Shown: in pieces, positions 9,326 to 17,754 of the stretch | Numbering within the stretch: the first letter of the stretch is position 1 | Layout: the number at the start of each line of letters is the position of its first letter | NCBI RefSeq assembly: GCF_910594985.1 | Contig: NZ_CAJVCE010000021.1 | Location: 1-64,000 of the forward strand | From: Paenibacillus allorhizosphaerae | Lineage (GTDB): Bacteria > Bacillota > Bacilli > Paenibacillales > NBRC-103111 | DNA: 64,000 bases | Direction of reading: 5' to 3' | Translations under genes and position numbers: made by a program | Notes under the pieces: generated by a model | The model's input: only the letters and a program-made list of their open reading frames with translations | Told to the model about the DNA's origin: nothing | The model's database searches: none

Positions 9326-10431
9326 GACGGTACCTCTTCCTTCCGCTTCCCGGACGGCAGCCAGATGGTTAACCTCGTTCCCCGCGGCGTATCCGTCGAA
9401 GCGATCTGCACCGAGCCGTCCAGCTTCCGCACCCGCTCCTCCATCGCCTTCATGCCGAACCCCGGGCCGTCTGCGCTGTACGGCGCACCGTCGTTCCATA
9501 ATGCAAAATGAAGCCCGCCCTCGGCATCCGGAAGCAGCTCAAACTCAAACCGGGTTGCATTCCCGTGACGAATCCCGTTCGTGAGCCCTTCCTGCAGCGC
9601 ATGACAAATCGCCTTGCTTCGCAGCGGGTCCGTAGGAGGCAGCGCTTCAATCCGGCAGGTTATGCTAATGTCGGCTGCTTTCTCCGTTACGCGGATCAGG
9701 TGCAAAAGCGCGGGCTCCAGATCCGTCGCTGTCTCCGTCTTGGCAGACTGCATTTTCCATACGGCTTCCCGGATGTCGTTCAAGCTTTTGCGCACCAGGT
9801 CCTGCGAAAATTCAAGCCGTTTGAGGCCCTCCTGTTCATTGCGGACAAGCAGCCGCTTCGCCGCTTCGATCTGCACGAGCGTTGTGGTGAGCGTATGTCC
9901 TACCAGATCGTGAATATCGGCGGCAATGCGGCTGCGTTCCTCCAGCATCGACGATTCGGCGAACGCTTTTTCCACCATCAGGTCCGTTTGCAGCTGCTCC
10001 AGCATCGTGCGCAGCGCCTCATCGGATTGTTCAAGCTCCTTCTTCTTCTCCAGCTGCTTTCTGCGGCGCTGTACAATCCGGTTCATCGAGACGGACAGCG
10101 CTTCATCCCGTACCGGCTTCATCAAATAATCGACGGCTTGCAGCTCGATCGCCCGCTTCGCGTATTCAAAATCGGCATAGCCGGTAATCAGAATGCATTC
10201 GATATCGCGTTGCCGGGCTTTGGCTTGCTCGATTAGCTCGAGCCCCGACATGCCGGGCATCCGAATATCGGTCAATACAATATCGATTTCATGTTCCTCG
10301 ACCAGCTTGAGCGCGTCCGTACCGGAATACGCTTTATAAATGCGGGTCACCTCGTATTGTTCCCATGGTGTGGTCGTTGCAAGGCTTTCTACCAAATGCT
10401 TATGGTCATCCACAATCAATATCGAGAACAT
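9322..10431 (-). CDS. receiver-histidine kinase fusion (REC-HisKA_3-HATPase)
   Basis: 369 aa, soluble. Residues 1-120 form a CheY-like receiver (D8-D9, phosphoacceptor D55, K105, with DIRMPGMSGLELI). A charged coiled-coil linker (about 120-160) leads to a DesK/NarX-type dimerisation domain with ERSRIAADIHDLVGH (H174) and a C-terminal ATPase (N-box HALQEGLTNGIRHG, WNDG, GFGMKAMEERV). In the usual Paenibacillus arrangement the receiver after a YesM kinase carries an AraC-type DNA-binding domain; here a kinase takes that place. The likely role is an intermediate in a phosphorelay or a receiver-gated kinase. M at 10431 (MFSILIVDD) is chosen as a canonical receiver start; AGGAGG lies 13 nt upstream, inside the end of the kinase gene. 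The 3' end overlaps the lipoprotein start. Confidence 0.85.
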   Translation of the reverse strand: MFSILIVDDHKHLVESLATTTPWEQYEVTRIYKAYSGTDALKLVEEHEIDIVLTDIRMPGMSGLELIEQAKARQRDIECILITGYADFEYAKRAIELQAVDYLMKPVRDEALSVSMNRIVQRRRKQLEKKKELEQSDEALRTMLEQLQTDLMVEKAFAESSMLEERSRIAADIHDLVGHTLTTTLVQIEAAKRLLVRNEQEGLKRLEFSQDLVRKSLNDIREAVWKMQSAKTETATDLEPALLHLIRVTEKAADISITCRIEALPPTDPLRSKAICHALQEGLTNGIRHGNATRFEFELLPDAEGGLHFALWNDGAPYSADGPGFGMKAMEERVRKLDGSVQIASTDTPRGTRLTIWLPSGKRKEEVPS

Positions 10432-10450
10432 ACGCTCGCAATTTCCTCCT

Positions 10451-12190
10451 TTATTCATATACATGGACTGCTGTCTCTTGCTTCAGCCATTGCAATGTGA
10501 TCCGTAACCCCCCGGAAGCGGCGGCTTCGACGATGATTCCCGATCCTTCGCCAAAATGGTAGCGCAGCCGCATATGCACGTTCCACAGCCCGCAGCTTCG
10601 TTCCGGAAGTTTTTGCTTTGCAAGCCGTTCCTGCAGCTCCTCCACCTCGGAGGGCGGCATGCCGACCCCGTCGTCCTCGACGATTATCCGGCGCCAGCCC
10701 TGCTCTTCTTCACCGGTTATGCGAATGCTCCCGTCTTCCACCTTGGGCTCCAGGCCGTGGACGATCGCATTTTCCACAATCGGCTGAATCAGAAGCCTCG
10801 GAATCGCCTCGTGCAGCATCGATTCCGGCACATGCGTCTCGCAGCGGATTTTGCCCAGCTGCCAGTTCATGACTTCCGCGTAAGACGTCACGAACGCAAG
10901 TTCATCGCGGACGGTCGTGATCATCCGATCGTTGCGCGTCGTGTACCTGTAGTAATCCGCCAAACTGTGAGCCATGGAGACGATCGGCTGCGTACGGTTC
11001 ATTTTGGCCATGCTCACGATGAACGCCAGGCTATTGTACAAAAAATGCGGGTTGATCTGGGATTGAAGCTGCTTCATCGACGCTTCCTTCGCGCGAATGT
11101 CGCTCAAATATACTTTTTCGATCAAATGCTGAATTTGCGCTGCCATTTCGTTAAACTGCGTCACGAGCAGCTGAAAGTCGCGGTTTTGCTTGGTCGTAAC
11201 TCTTGTGGAAAATTCGCCCCTCTTAAAATGAAACACGCTTTGCGTAAGCGAGCGGATCGGCACCTGCACGTGAACGTACAGGAGAAAGGCGGCAATGACG
11301 CCAAACAGCAGCAGCAGTCCGGACGTGAGGTAAAACAAATGCTTGCTCCTTGTCACCGGGGCCAGTATGTCCTCCAGCGGCACATAATCGACGAGCGTCC
11401 AGCCCAGTTTGTCCGAGGTCAGCGCATAAATGAGGTACTGCTTGTTGCGAAGCTTGACGATGTTCTTATGGGATCCGTCCGACCCGAGCGATTTCGACTG
11501 AATGATTTCCCGTACCATCGGCTCGTCGGACGAGGAGTTGGGTACGTATTCCCCGGACGCTTTGTAAAAGAAAGGGTCGTTGTTGCCGTTCGTTTTGAAG
11601 CTGTCGAGCAGCATGGTGATATTATTTTCCATCAGATCCACTTCGACGACGATTGAAGACTTGCTCAAATCGGTGGCGGCGGCGGCCGACGGTCCGACGA
11701 AATACCGGGTAAACACGCGCTTCGTAATGCCGCTGACCTGCACGTTTCGCAACGTCCAGCTCGTACCCTTGCGCAGGTTGTCGGCTAACTCTTTCTCGTT
11801 GTAGGCAATCGGCGTCTGGGAAGAGACGGCAAGATCGAGGGCGGGAAAATATACGCTGATGCGGTTCATCCACGAAGTGGACAAACTGAACAGCCCCAGC
11901 TTCCGCTCAATCGTCCCGATCATGAGCGAATAATCGTAGCCGTTCTCCGGCACGGCCCCGGCCGCCAGTTCGGCGAAATCCGGATCCTTCGTTACGATAT
12001 TCGCGTAGACGGACACTTGCTCCATCGTATCTTCTATGGCGCTCAGGAAATGGGACACCCGGTTTTGGTTGGCGATGTTGATCTGTTCCTCGACGACCTG
12101 TGTGCTTTTCTGGTTCGAGTATATATAAATGATGAAAATCGGGGCGATCAGGAAGAAAATCAACAGGATCACTTTGGTAATCAGATTCAT
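10451..12190 (-). CDS. YesM-like membrane sensor histidine kinase
   Basis: 579 aa. Two membrane helices (about 5-25 and 287-308) enclose an extracellular sensor region of about 260 residues, followed by a HAMP segment (309-360), a His_kinase domain with QINPHFLYNSL (H382) and an ATPase domain (LLIQPIVENAIVHG, DDGVGM). Family members sense extracellular sugars or envelope signals and phosphorylate a receiver partner. The immediate partner here is the receiver-kinase fusion 20 nt downstream, and the third gene encodes a solute-binding lipoprotein. AGGAG lies just before the ATG. The gap up to 12427 separates it from a divergent gene and should contain both promoters. Confidence 0.9.
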   Translation of the reverse strand: MNLITKVILLIFFLIAPIFIIYIYSNQKSTQVVEEQINIANQNRVSHFLSAIEDTMEQVSVYANIVTKDPDFAELAAGAVPENGYDYSLMIGTIERKLGLFSLSTSWMNRISVYFPALDLAVSSQTPIAYNEKELADNLRKGTSWTLRNVQVSGITKRVFTRYFVGPSAAAATDLSKSSIVVEVDLMENNITMLLDSFKTNGNNDPFFYKASGEYVPNSSSDEPMVREIIQSKSLGSDGSHKNIVKLRNKQYLIYALTSDKLGWTLVDYVPLEDILAPVTRSKHLFYLTSGLLLLFGVIAAFLLYVHVQVPIRSLTQSVFHFKRGEFSTRVTTKQNRDFQLLVTQFNEMAAQIQHLIEKVYLSDIRAKEASMKQLQSQINPHFLYNSLAFIVSMAKMNRTQPIVSMAHSLADYYRYTTRNDRMITTVRDELAFVTSYAEVMNWQLGKIRCETHVPESMLHEAIPRLLIQPIVENAIVHGLEPKVEDGSIRITGEEEQGWRRIIVEDDGVGMPPSEVEELQERLAKQKLPERSCGLWNVHMRLRYHFGEGSGIIVEAAASGGLRITLQWLKQETAVHVYE

Positions 12191-12427
12191 AGCGCACTCC
12201 TGTTTCTGGAACGTTTAATCTCACTATAACCGATAATGTTCGCGATGACGAGAGCCCATGGAGAGTAAAAACGTATGGAATTCGGTGGAAAAAGAAATCG
12301 GTTGCGTAGCGGGCTTTCCCGCTCCATTCCGCGCGTCGGCCAATGAATTTCATTCCAAAAATGTGAAATCTTTTGTATAATACAGAGCGAACTTACGTTC
12401 CATTTCATGTCAAAGGAATGAAGCCGA

Positions 12428-13444
12428 ATGAGCCTGAATCCTTTCAGCGCGTTAACCGAATATACCGAACACATCCAACACCGCATTGCCGCATCCGCAG
12501 CCGCATTATGCATTATAAAAGACAACAATATCATACATGAATGGTATGCGGGACATCATCATTTCCATAAGGGGGCGAGAAAGACCGGGGATACGTCGCA
12601 ATTTAACGTTTATTCCACCAGAGTCACCTACGTAGGCTTGGCCGCCGCCATTGCCATTGATGACGGTCACATCGGGAGTCTGGATGATCGGCTAAGCGAA
12701 TATATGCCGGACAGCGATAAAGATGTGCTCGGCGATACAACCTTGCGGCACCTCGTTACGCGCACGACGGGACTGCAGTTTAAAGGAAGTCAGGTGACAC
12801 GCAAGTTTGCCCCGGGCACGGCACTCGAAGGAAAGAAACCGGAGATCCTCGCCGCCATCGTTAAACAAGCAACCGGCAGAACGGTTGCCGATATCATAAC
12901 CGAACGCGTGTTGAAACCGATGAATTTGACGCAGACGGAGTGGCGAACCGAGGGGAAAGAAACGTTGGTATGCGACATTACCGCTCCCGACAGTTACCCG
13001 ACGTTGCGGCTGGAATCGGATGAAGGCAGCGATCGCAATCTGTATGTAAGCGCGCAAGAGCTTGCGCTCTGGGGAAATTTGCATTTGAACAACGGAATGC
13101 ACGAAGGAAGGCAGATCGTGCCGAAGGAAGTAATCGACATGGCGGTTTCGGTTCAGACCCCGCCATCGTTGCCGGTTCATTTGCCCCGGCTCGGCTTTTT
13201 CTGGTGGATTCAACACCCCCGCACGGAACAAAGCGAAATCGGCCCTCACTTACCGGAATATACGTATCAAATTCTCGGTGCGTCCGGTTGTTCTTGCACC
13301 GTCATTCCGAAACATCGCGCGGTCGTGGTCCGCATGACCAACAGCCTCTGGACGTTCGGTGGAAAAAATAATTTCGACCACATCGCCGACATTCAGCATT
13401 TCGGCAATTTGGCCGAATCTGCATTAAGTCGTTGGCCGGATTGA
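12428..13444 (+). CDS. beta-lactamase-family serine hydrolase homologue lacking the catalytic lysine
   Basis: 338 aa, no signal peptide. The overall pattern is that of class C beta-lactamase/esterase-like proteins (DDRLSEYMPD, RHLVTRTTGLQ, FAPGT, ITERVLKPMNLTQTEW, GFFWWIQHP). The SxxK motif reads S63-T-R-V66, so the serine remains but the lysine is a valine. The segment after FAPGT (residues 127-142) lacks a recognisable YxN motif and looks shortened. The conserved GASGC.C and VVVRMTN end is intact. The reading frame is open and AAAGGA precedes the ATG, so it may be a non-catalytic homologue rather than a recent pseudogene. It is convergent with a TetR gene. Confidence 0.75.
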   Translation: MSLNPFSALTEYTEHIQHRIAASAAALCIIKDNNIIHEWYAGHHHFHKGARKTGDTSQFNVYSTRVTYVGLAAAIAIDDGHIGSLDDRLSEYMPDSDKDVLGDTTLRHLVTRTTGLQFKGSQVTRKFAPGTALEGKKPEILAAIVKQATGRTVADIITERVLKPMNLTQTEWRTEGKETLVCDITAPDSYPTLRLESDEGSDRNLYVSAQELALWGNLHLNNGMHEGRQIVPKEVIDMAVSVQTPPSLPVHLPRLGFFWWIQHPRTEQSEIGPHLPEYTYQILGASGCSCTVIPKHRAVVVRMTNSLWTFGGKNNFDHIADIQHFGNLAESALSRWPD

Positions 13445-13512
13445 AGAAAAGTGCACCGCCGGGGCGACTGTTGCACCCGGCCATGCACCTCTCCTGCCGC
13501 GGACCGCTTGCG

Positions 13513-14178
13513 TTAACGCGCAGCGATCATCCGCAATACCATGTCGACGCTGGGAATCCGGTAATCGTCGATCTCTTGCGCATTCAATACCATAAGCCCG
13601 GATAAAACCGATAAATAGGAGGAAATCAGCTCATCAGGGCTGCCCTCCGCGATTTCGCCGGCTTGCTGTCCTTCTACAAACAGCGGACGCAGCAAGGAAA
13701 CAAACAACGCCATGGAATACTGCTTCATCAGCTGCTTGACTTCGTCGGGGACGCCGTCGGACGTACGTGCCTGGTGAATAAGCAGGAAATAAGGCGCGCC
13801 GCTCTCATCGAGTATTTCGTGGGTTAGCGCCCTAATTTTGTCCATCGGCGAGCCCGGAAGATCCAGGACGGTTCTCATCCCCTCTTGCGATGCGATCATG
13901 GCCCCCCGCACCAAGGTCGTAAAGAGCTCTTCCTTCGACTTGAAATAATGGTACAGCAAGCCGTGACTGATGCCGGCCTCGGCGGCGATCATGCTCATTT
14001 TCGTTCCGACGATCCCCCGCCTGGCGAACACTTTCAGAGCGGCGCCCATAATTTGTTCCCTGCGTTCATCGCGAATCTGGTGCAATTGTTCGTCGTTTAA
14101 AGGGGCCACTGAACCGTTCATCTCCTTTTCCTTTACTCCATGCCTCTTGCCGCTTATTAATGATTCATAAATTTCCAT
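13513..14178 (-). CDS. TetR/AcrR-family regulator
   Basis: 221 aa as drawn. The N-terminal TetR helix-turn-helix is clear (RREQIMGAALKVFARRGIVG, then MSMIAAEAGISHGLLYHYF), followed by an all-helical ligand-binding region. The exact start is uncertain: the ATG at 14178 has no good ribosome binding site, while AAGGAG lies before an internal ATG/GTG region near 14121-14109. It starts 18 nt after the stop of the FAD-dependent oxidoreductase on the same strand, so the two form an operon. Palindromes with TTGACT/AGTCAA arms upstream of that operon (15699-15715, 15879-15897) are candidate binding sites, giving autoregulation. Confidence 0.85.
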   Translation of the reverse strand: MEIYESLISGKRHGVKEKEMNGSVAPLNDEQLHQIRDERREQIMGAALKVFARRGIVGTKMSMIAAEAGISHGLLYHYFKSKEELFTTLVRGAMIASQEGMRTVLDLPGSPMDKIRALTHEILDESGAPYFLLIHQARTSDGVPDEVKQLMKQYSMALFVSLLRPLFVEGQQAGEIAEGSPDELISSYLSVLSGLMVLNAQEIDDYRIPSVDMVLRMIAAR

Positions 14179-14196
14179 TGACCAAATGATTGGCTA

Positions 14197-15663
14197 TCAA
14201 CGCACGGATTCATACGATACGCCGGTGAAGGAGGGCACGATGCGATCCCACTCATTCTCCCATGATGGACCATACTGCCAGGAAAGCTCTGCGAGCAGCG
14301 TTCTGCCTTCGTCCGTTGCGGCGAGCACCGTTGCCGCCATTTGCGGATTCAATATTTTATCAGGTGAAACGGACAGCGTGTTTACGGCCCAGTACAGACC
14401 GTAAAGCTCCCAGCTCTGCTCAGTTGTCGCATGTTTCAAATACAAATCCATATATTTTCGCCCGAAACCAATGCCCTTCAGCGGCTCGGAGCCTGCGTAC
14501 TGCACGCCTTCCCATTGTAGATCGTTTGCGCAATTGAGCCACCAGGCAGGCCCGATCGCATCTTGCATTTTTTGAAGAACGCGCTGTTCGAAGCCATCCT
14601 TGGGCGCATGCCCGCGTTCCTGCAGGCACGATTCCAGCACTTCCGCTTCCATCGCAGCGACCGTCATCCCTTGACCGAAAATCGGATCGTATATGCAGAA
14701 CGCATCACCCAGAACCAGTAAGCCGGACGGCCACCGCGACATCCGTTCATAGCGATGCCGGTACAGTTCCGATACGCGAAACCCGCGAGGGGATCCAATC
14801 GGCTCCAGCTGCTGCAATATGTCCGCTATAATCGGACTCGGCAGCCCGGCTACCGCCTGCTCGAACGCTTCCGCATCCGTGGGCGGGAAATGCCCTCCCG
14901 GACGGTAAAGCAGCATCTCTGCGATACGATTTTCGATAAAGGAAAATACGCCCGTGTAAGTTCCTTTGGCCGGCTGTCCGGCTATATTGATGACGTCCCA
15001 TGTATCGGTCATATGCAGCAAATGGGCAGGAACCTTATAGCGGCGGGTGCTGTAGCCGAGATCGACTTTCAGCATATCCGGGCTCGGCACGTCATAGCCC
15101 AGCTCCGCAAGCCACTTCGGCAGCCTGGAATGCCGCCCGCTCGTATCCACCACCATATCGCCGGCAAGCGTCAGCTCCGCTTTCCCACGCTCCCGGACCC
15201 GCACCCCTGTAACCGCCGTCCGGTCCGGGTTCGTTACGAGCTCGATCACATCGTGGTTCGGAAGAAACCGCACATGGGATATCCGCTTCGCCCGCTGACG
15301 CAGCACCCATTCCAGCGCTGCCCGGCTGAACTTGATATCGTTACGCTGATACTGTCCGACAAAGCTTCCGTATGCATTCATGTTGTGAACGGTCTTGTTC
15401 AGCGACGTTGGAGCCCCAAGCGTCAATAAATCGTTCTCATATCCGGGAAAGAGGCGCTCTGTAATCTGCTTGCCGCGCTGCGTGAACCGGTGAGGATGAA
15501 AACCGTGCGGCGTACCCGCCCGGTCCTCCGGCTTGTCGGGGAAGTCGTCTTTATCAATGATAAGAACCTCTTCATAATAATCAGAAAGCACTCTTGCAGT
15601 CAATAATCCGGCAATGCTCCCTCCAATGACCAGTGCTTTGCCTTCCTTACGTTCGTTGTTCAT
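14197..15663 (-). CDS. FAD-dependent oxidoreductase/monooxygenase-like protein
   Basis: 488 aa. An N-terminal FAD-binding Rossmann motif (ALVIGGSIAGLLTARVLSDYY), a central MVVDTSGRHSRLPKWL segment and the second FAD motif LLVLGDAFCIYDPIFGQGM put it in the geranylgeranyl reductase/aromatic hydroxylase-like flavoprotein group. It probably oxidises a small hydrophobic substrate; which one cannot be told. I start at the ATG at 15663 because GGAGGAG lies 7-8 nt upstream. It is the first gene of an operon with the TetR gene. A perfect 17-nt palindrome lies 36 nt before the start, suggesting repression by that TetR protein. Confidence 0.82.
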   Translation of the reverse strand: MNNERKEGKALVIGGSIAGLLTARVLSDYYEEVLIIDKDDFPDKPEDRAGTPHGFHPHRFTQRGKQITERLFPGYENDLLTLGAPTSLNKTVHNMNAYGSFVGQYQRNDIKFSRAALEWVLRQRAKRISHVRFLPNHDVIELVTNPDRTAVTGVRVRERGKAELTLAGDMVVDTSGRHSRLPKWLAELGYDVPSPDMLKVDLGYSTRRYKVPAHLLHMTDTWDVINIAGQPAKGTYTGVFSFIENRIAEMLLYRPGGHFPPTDAEAFEQAVAGLPSPIIADILQQLEPIGSPRGFRVSELYRHRYERMSRWPSGLLVLGDAFCIYDPIFGQGMTVAAMEAEVLESCLQERGHAPKDGFEQRVLQKMQDAIGPAWWLNCANDLQWEGVQYAGSEPLKGIGFGRKYMDLYLKHATTEQSWELYGLYWAVNTLSVSPDKILNPQMAATVLAATDEGRTLLAELSWQYGPSWENEWDRIVPSFTGVSYESVR

Positions 15664-15698
15664 CGTTACGTCTCCTCCTAATGGGTGGATTGATTTTA

Positions 15699-15715
15699 GA
15701 TTGACTAAGTCAATC
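15699..15715. promoter_or_regulatory. candidate TetR operator 1 (palindrome)
   Basis: GATTGACT-A-AGTCAATC, a perfect 8-bp inverted repeat around one base, immediately upstream of the FAD oxidoreductase/TetR operon. It shares the TTGACT/AGTCAA half-sites with the palindrome at 15879-15897. Confidence 0.6.
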
Positions 15716-15827
15716 AATAATAAAGTAAAAAAAAAAATTTGCACCTAGCCGCCGCTTGTCCTATAGTGCCGTACAGCTCTATCCGGGCCAACTCGGTAAC
15801 CGCTGCTTCAATAAATAACAGCTCCAT
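15714..15827 (-). CDS. possible 37-aa small ORF between two palindromes
   Basis: MELLFIEAAVTELARIELYG followed by 17 more residues ending in aromatic residues. GGGAGG lies 7 nt before the ATG, a better ribosome binding site than chance would usually give. The C-terminal part is encoded by an A/T run (15727-15739), and I recognise no family. It could be a leader peptide of the FAD-oxidoreductase operon, a remnant of a lost gene, or spurious. Confidence 0.25.
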   Translation of the reverse strand: MELLFIEAAVTELARIELYGTIGQAAARCKFFFLLYY

Positions 15828-15878
15828 CGAACGACCTCCCGCAAAAGCGGCCCAACGTCTTGCCGTCTTACGTTTTCG

Positions 15879-15897
15879 ATTGACTCGTTCAGTCAAT
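15879..15897. promoter_or_regulatory. candidate TetR operator 2 (palindrome)
   Basis: ATTGACT-CGTTC-AGTCAAT, a 7-bp inverted repeat with a 5-nt spacer and the same half-sites as the element at 15699-15715. The two lie about 180 bp apart in the 454-bp stretch between the FAD oxidoreductase and the SDR gene. Other than these sites, a weak small ORF and the SDR terminator, that stretch shows nothing. Confidence 0.5.
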
Positions 15898-15988
15898 ATT
15901 AAGATAGAGTATTTTCCCACTGTTGTCAATCAAAATATTTATTATTTCACCCGCAAGTAAAATGCTCACCCTCACGCCAAGCCAAAAA

Positions 15989-16014
15989 GCCCGAAACCCG
16001 ACAGGGTTTCAGGC
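15989..16014 (-). terminator. terminator of the SDR gene
   Basis: GCCCGAAACCC pairs with GGGTTTCAGGC (one mismatch) around a 4-nt loop. On the minus strand it is followed by TTTTTGG. It lies about 100 nt past the SDR stop codon. Confidence 0.7.
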
Positions 16015-16117
16015 GTCCGGGCGGCGTTCTCTCCATTGGCTCATCCTTGGCCGCAACCAGCGCAGCTGCAATTCGTCGGCTCGTCCGGCCGGCAACCTCG
16101 GCGCTGCCGCGCTTGAT

Positions 16118-17010
16118 CTAAATGATATCGTCTTCTTCGCTATAAAACCCTTGTTCGCGGGCATAATTGCCCCAATGCGGCCTTCTGCCGTCGATATCCG
16201 TATATCCGTATTCATCCGATAGGCCCCAGCTCGTCAGTCTCTTTCCCGACTTCGAGCGATGGTTCGGATCGGCCGCGAGCGAAGCGACGGCTTGCCCGAT
16301 AAAATACGGCGTTTCCGACTGAAGAAAGTGCGGGTCGGCCCTCCCTGCTTCCTGCCAATTCGATTCCGTTACGCCGAAATGATCAAGCATGGCTTCCGAG
16401 CGCAAAAAGCCGGGGGTGAGCGCAACGGCCGTCACCCCGTCCTCCCGCAAATCGGCGGCCATCGCTTCGGCGAGATGGATGGCCGATATTTTCGCCAGGC
16501 TGTAGTACAGATTGCCCCTGTAGCCGTAACCCGCGCCATCCGTAATTTCAATGATCAACCCGGTTTGGCGAGCAACCATAAGGGGCGCTCCGTAATAGCT
16601 GGTCAGCATGTGGGAGTGAACGGCCCTCTGCTGCATCAGGATGCCGTCGTGCAGATTGTGCCGCCAAAACTTCGCACCCCATTCGGTGAGCGGATCCCCG
16701 CCCCAAACATCATTGACCAGAATGTCCAGTTGACCGTCCTGCTCCCGCTTGATCCTGTCAAACAGTTGCTTCACTTCGGCTTCAACCGTGTGGTCGACTC
16801 TTACGGCAATGCCGCGGCCTCCCTGACCGTCTACCCTTTCGGCCGTCTCTTCAATCGTCTCGGGCCGCCCCATGCTCGACATGCCGCCTCTCACACTGCG
16901 TCCGGTTACATAGACGGTAGCGCCCGCTCGGCCGAGCATCTCGCAATCCCCCGCCCTGCCCCGCGGGTCGCTCCCGCCACCACGGCTACTTTCCCGCTCA
17001 ACGGTTTCAT
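16118..17010 (-). pseudogene. SDR-family oxidoreductase gene with an N-terminal frameshift
   Basis: Translation from the ATG at 17010 (GGAGG upstream) gives a proper SDR start, MKPLSGKVAVVAGATRGAGR, with the glycine-rich NAD(P) motif, but then leaves frame. The rest of the protein (273 aa, from MLGRAGATVYVTGRS at 16939) is in another frame. Inserting one base at about 16943-16944 restores GIA-EMLGRAG. The body has NDVWGGDPLTEWG and the catalytic YYSLAK, resembling DHRS1-like dehydrogenases. It is either a genuine inactivating one-base deletion or a sequence error; translation from the ATG at 16939 would lack the cofactor motif and be inactive. A MarR gene lies just upstream on the same strand. 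Confidence 0.75.
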
Positions 17011-17109
17011 CCAGGGCCGCCTCCTCTCTTATTTGACAGAATCAGTTTACCCTGGATCTATGACAACCCTTGACTTGGATTACGCTGACCGAATCCCCAA
17101 AAAACGAAA

Positions 17110-17141
17110 AAGACGCTCCGTATACGCAGTACGGGCGTCTT
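17110..17141 (-). terminator. terminator of the MarR gene
   Basis: AAGACGC/GCGTCTT outer stem with CCGTA/TACGG inner stem. On the minus strand it is followed by TTTTCGTTTTTTGG. It sits between the MarR stop codon and the SDR start. Confidence 0.75.
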
Positions 17142-17178
17142 CGTCAGTTAAAATGAATATGGATACGGCCGAAGCCTG

Positions 17179-17634
17179 TTAATCGCAAATCGTTTCCGGG
17201 TCGTTCACATGCTTCTCGAACTGTTCCGACAGCAAGTTCAGCGCGCGAATGATCGACTCGACCTGTTCCGGGCTCAAATCTCTCAAGATAGCTCCGTAGT
17301 AGTCATCCGTGTACGAATCGATCAAACTTTTAAACTGGCCGACTTTCTCCGTCTTCTTGATCCAAATAATACGCCGGTCCGCTTGATCCCGGATCCGCTC
17401 GGCAAAGCCGTCCCGTTCCAGACGGTCCACAATGCCCGAAACGGTGCTGTAAGATAGCAGCAGCGCCTCGCTGAGCTGCCCGATCGTCTTCGGCTCGTTG
17501 TAAATTTCGAAAATGGCCATAAGCTGAGGCTTGGTCAGATCAAGGTCTTTCAGAAACTTGAGAGCAGACGTTCTATACAATCGGCTAAGTTTGCGAATGA
17601 CCTTACTGATCTCTGAAGGTTGATCCACACTCAC
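17179..17634 (-). CDS. MarR-family transcriptional regulator
   Basis: 151 aa. The winged helix-turn-helix is clear: LTKPQLMAIFEIYNEPKTIGQLSEALLL, then STVSGIVDRLERDGFAERI and the wing DQADRRIIWI. MarR proteins are dimeric repressors relieved by phenolics, oxidants or drugs. The GTG start at 17634 has GGGAGG 8 nt upstream. Its neighbours are the frameshifted SDR gene (downstream, same strand, behind a terminator) and the end of the efflux operon. Which it controls is not clear; no palindrome stands out at its own promoter. Confidence 0.85.
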   Translation of the reverse strand: MSVDQPSEISKVIRKLSRLYRTSALKFLKDLDLTKPQLMAIFEIYNEPKTIGQLSEALLLSYSTVSGIVDRLERDGFAERIRDQADRRIIWIKKTEKVGQFKSLIDSYTDDYYGAILRDLSPEQVESIIRALNLLSEQFEKHVNDPETICD

Positions 17635-17754
17635 AGATTCCAGCCTCCCTTATTGGTATTTGTCGAAAATTGCACTCGCTGCTAAAACTATACCATACGG
17701 GCAAACCATACAACAACTACCTTGGCGTCGATTCCTGCAGTAAATCAAGCAAAT

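Noticed and set aside
9326..9499. Extended N-terminus of the solute-binding lipoprotein (start at 9499)
   Set aside because: The extra residues overlap the kinase domain coding region and precede a textbook lipoprotein signal peptide; the ATGA overlap at 9325 has a good ribosome binding site.
15727..15739. A-rich run suggesting a transposon end or slippage site
   Set aside because: No terminal inverted repeats, target duplication or transposase is nearby.
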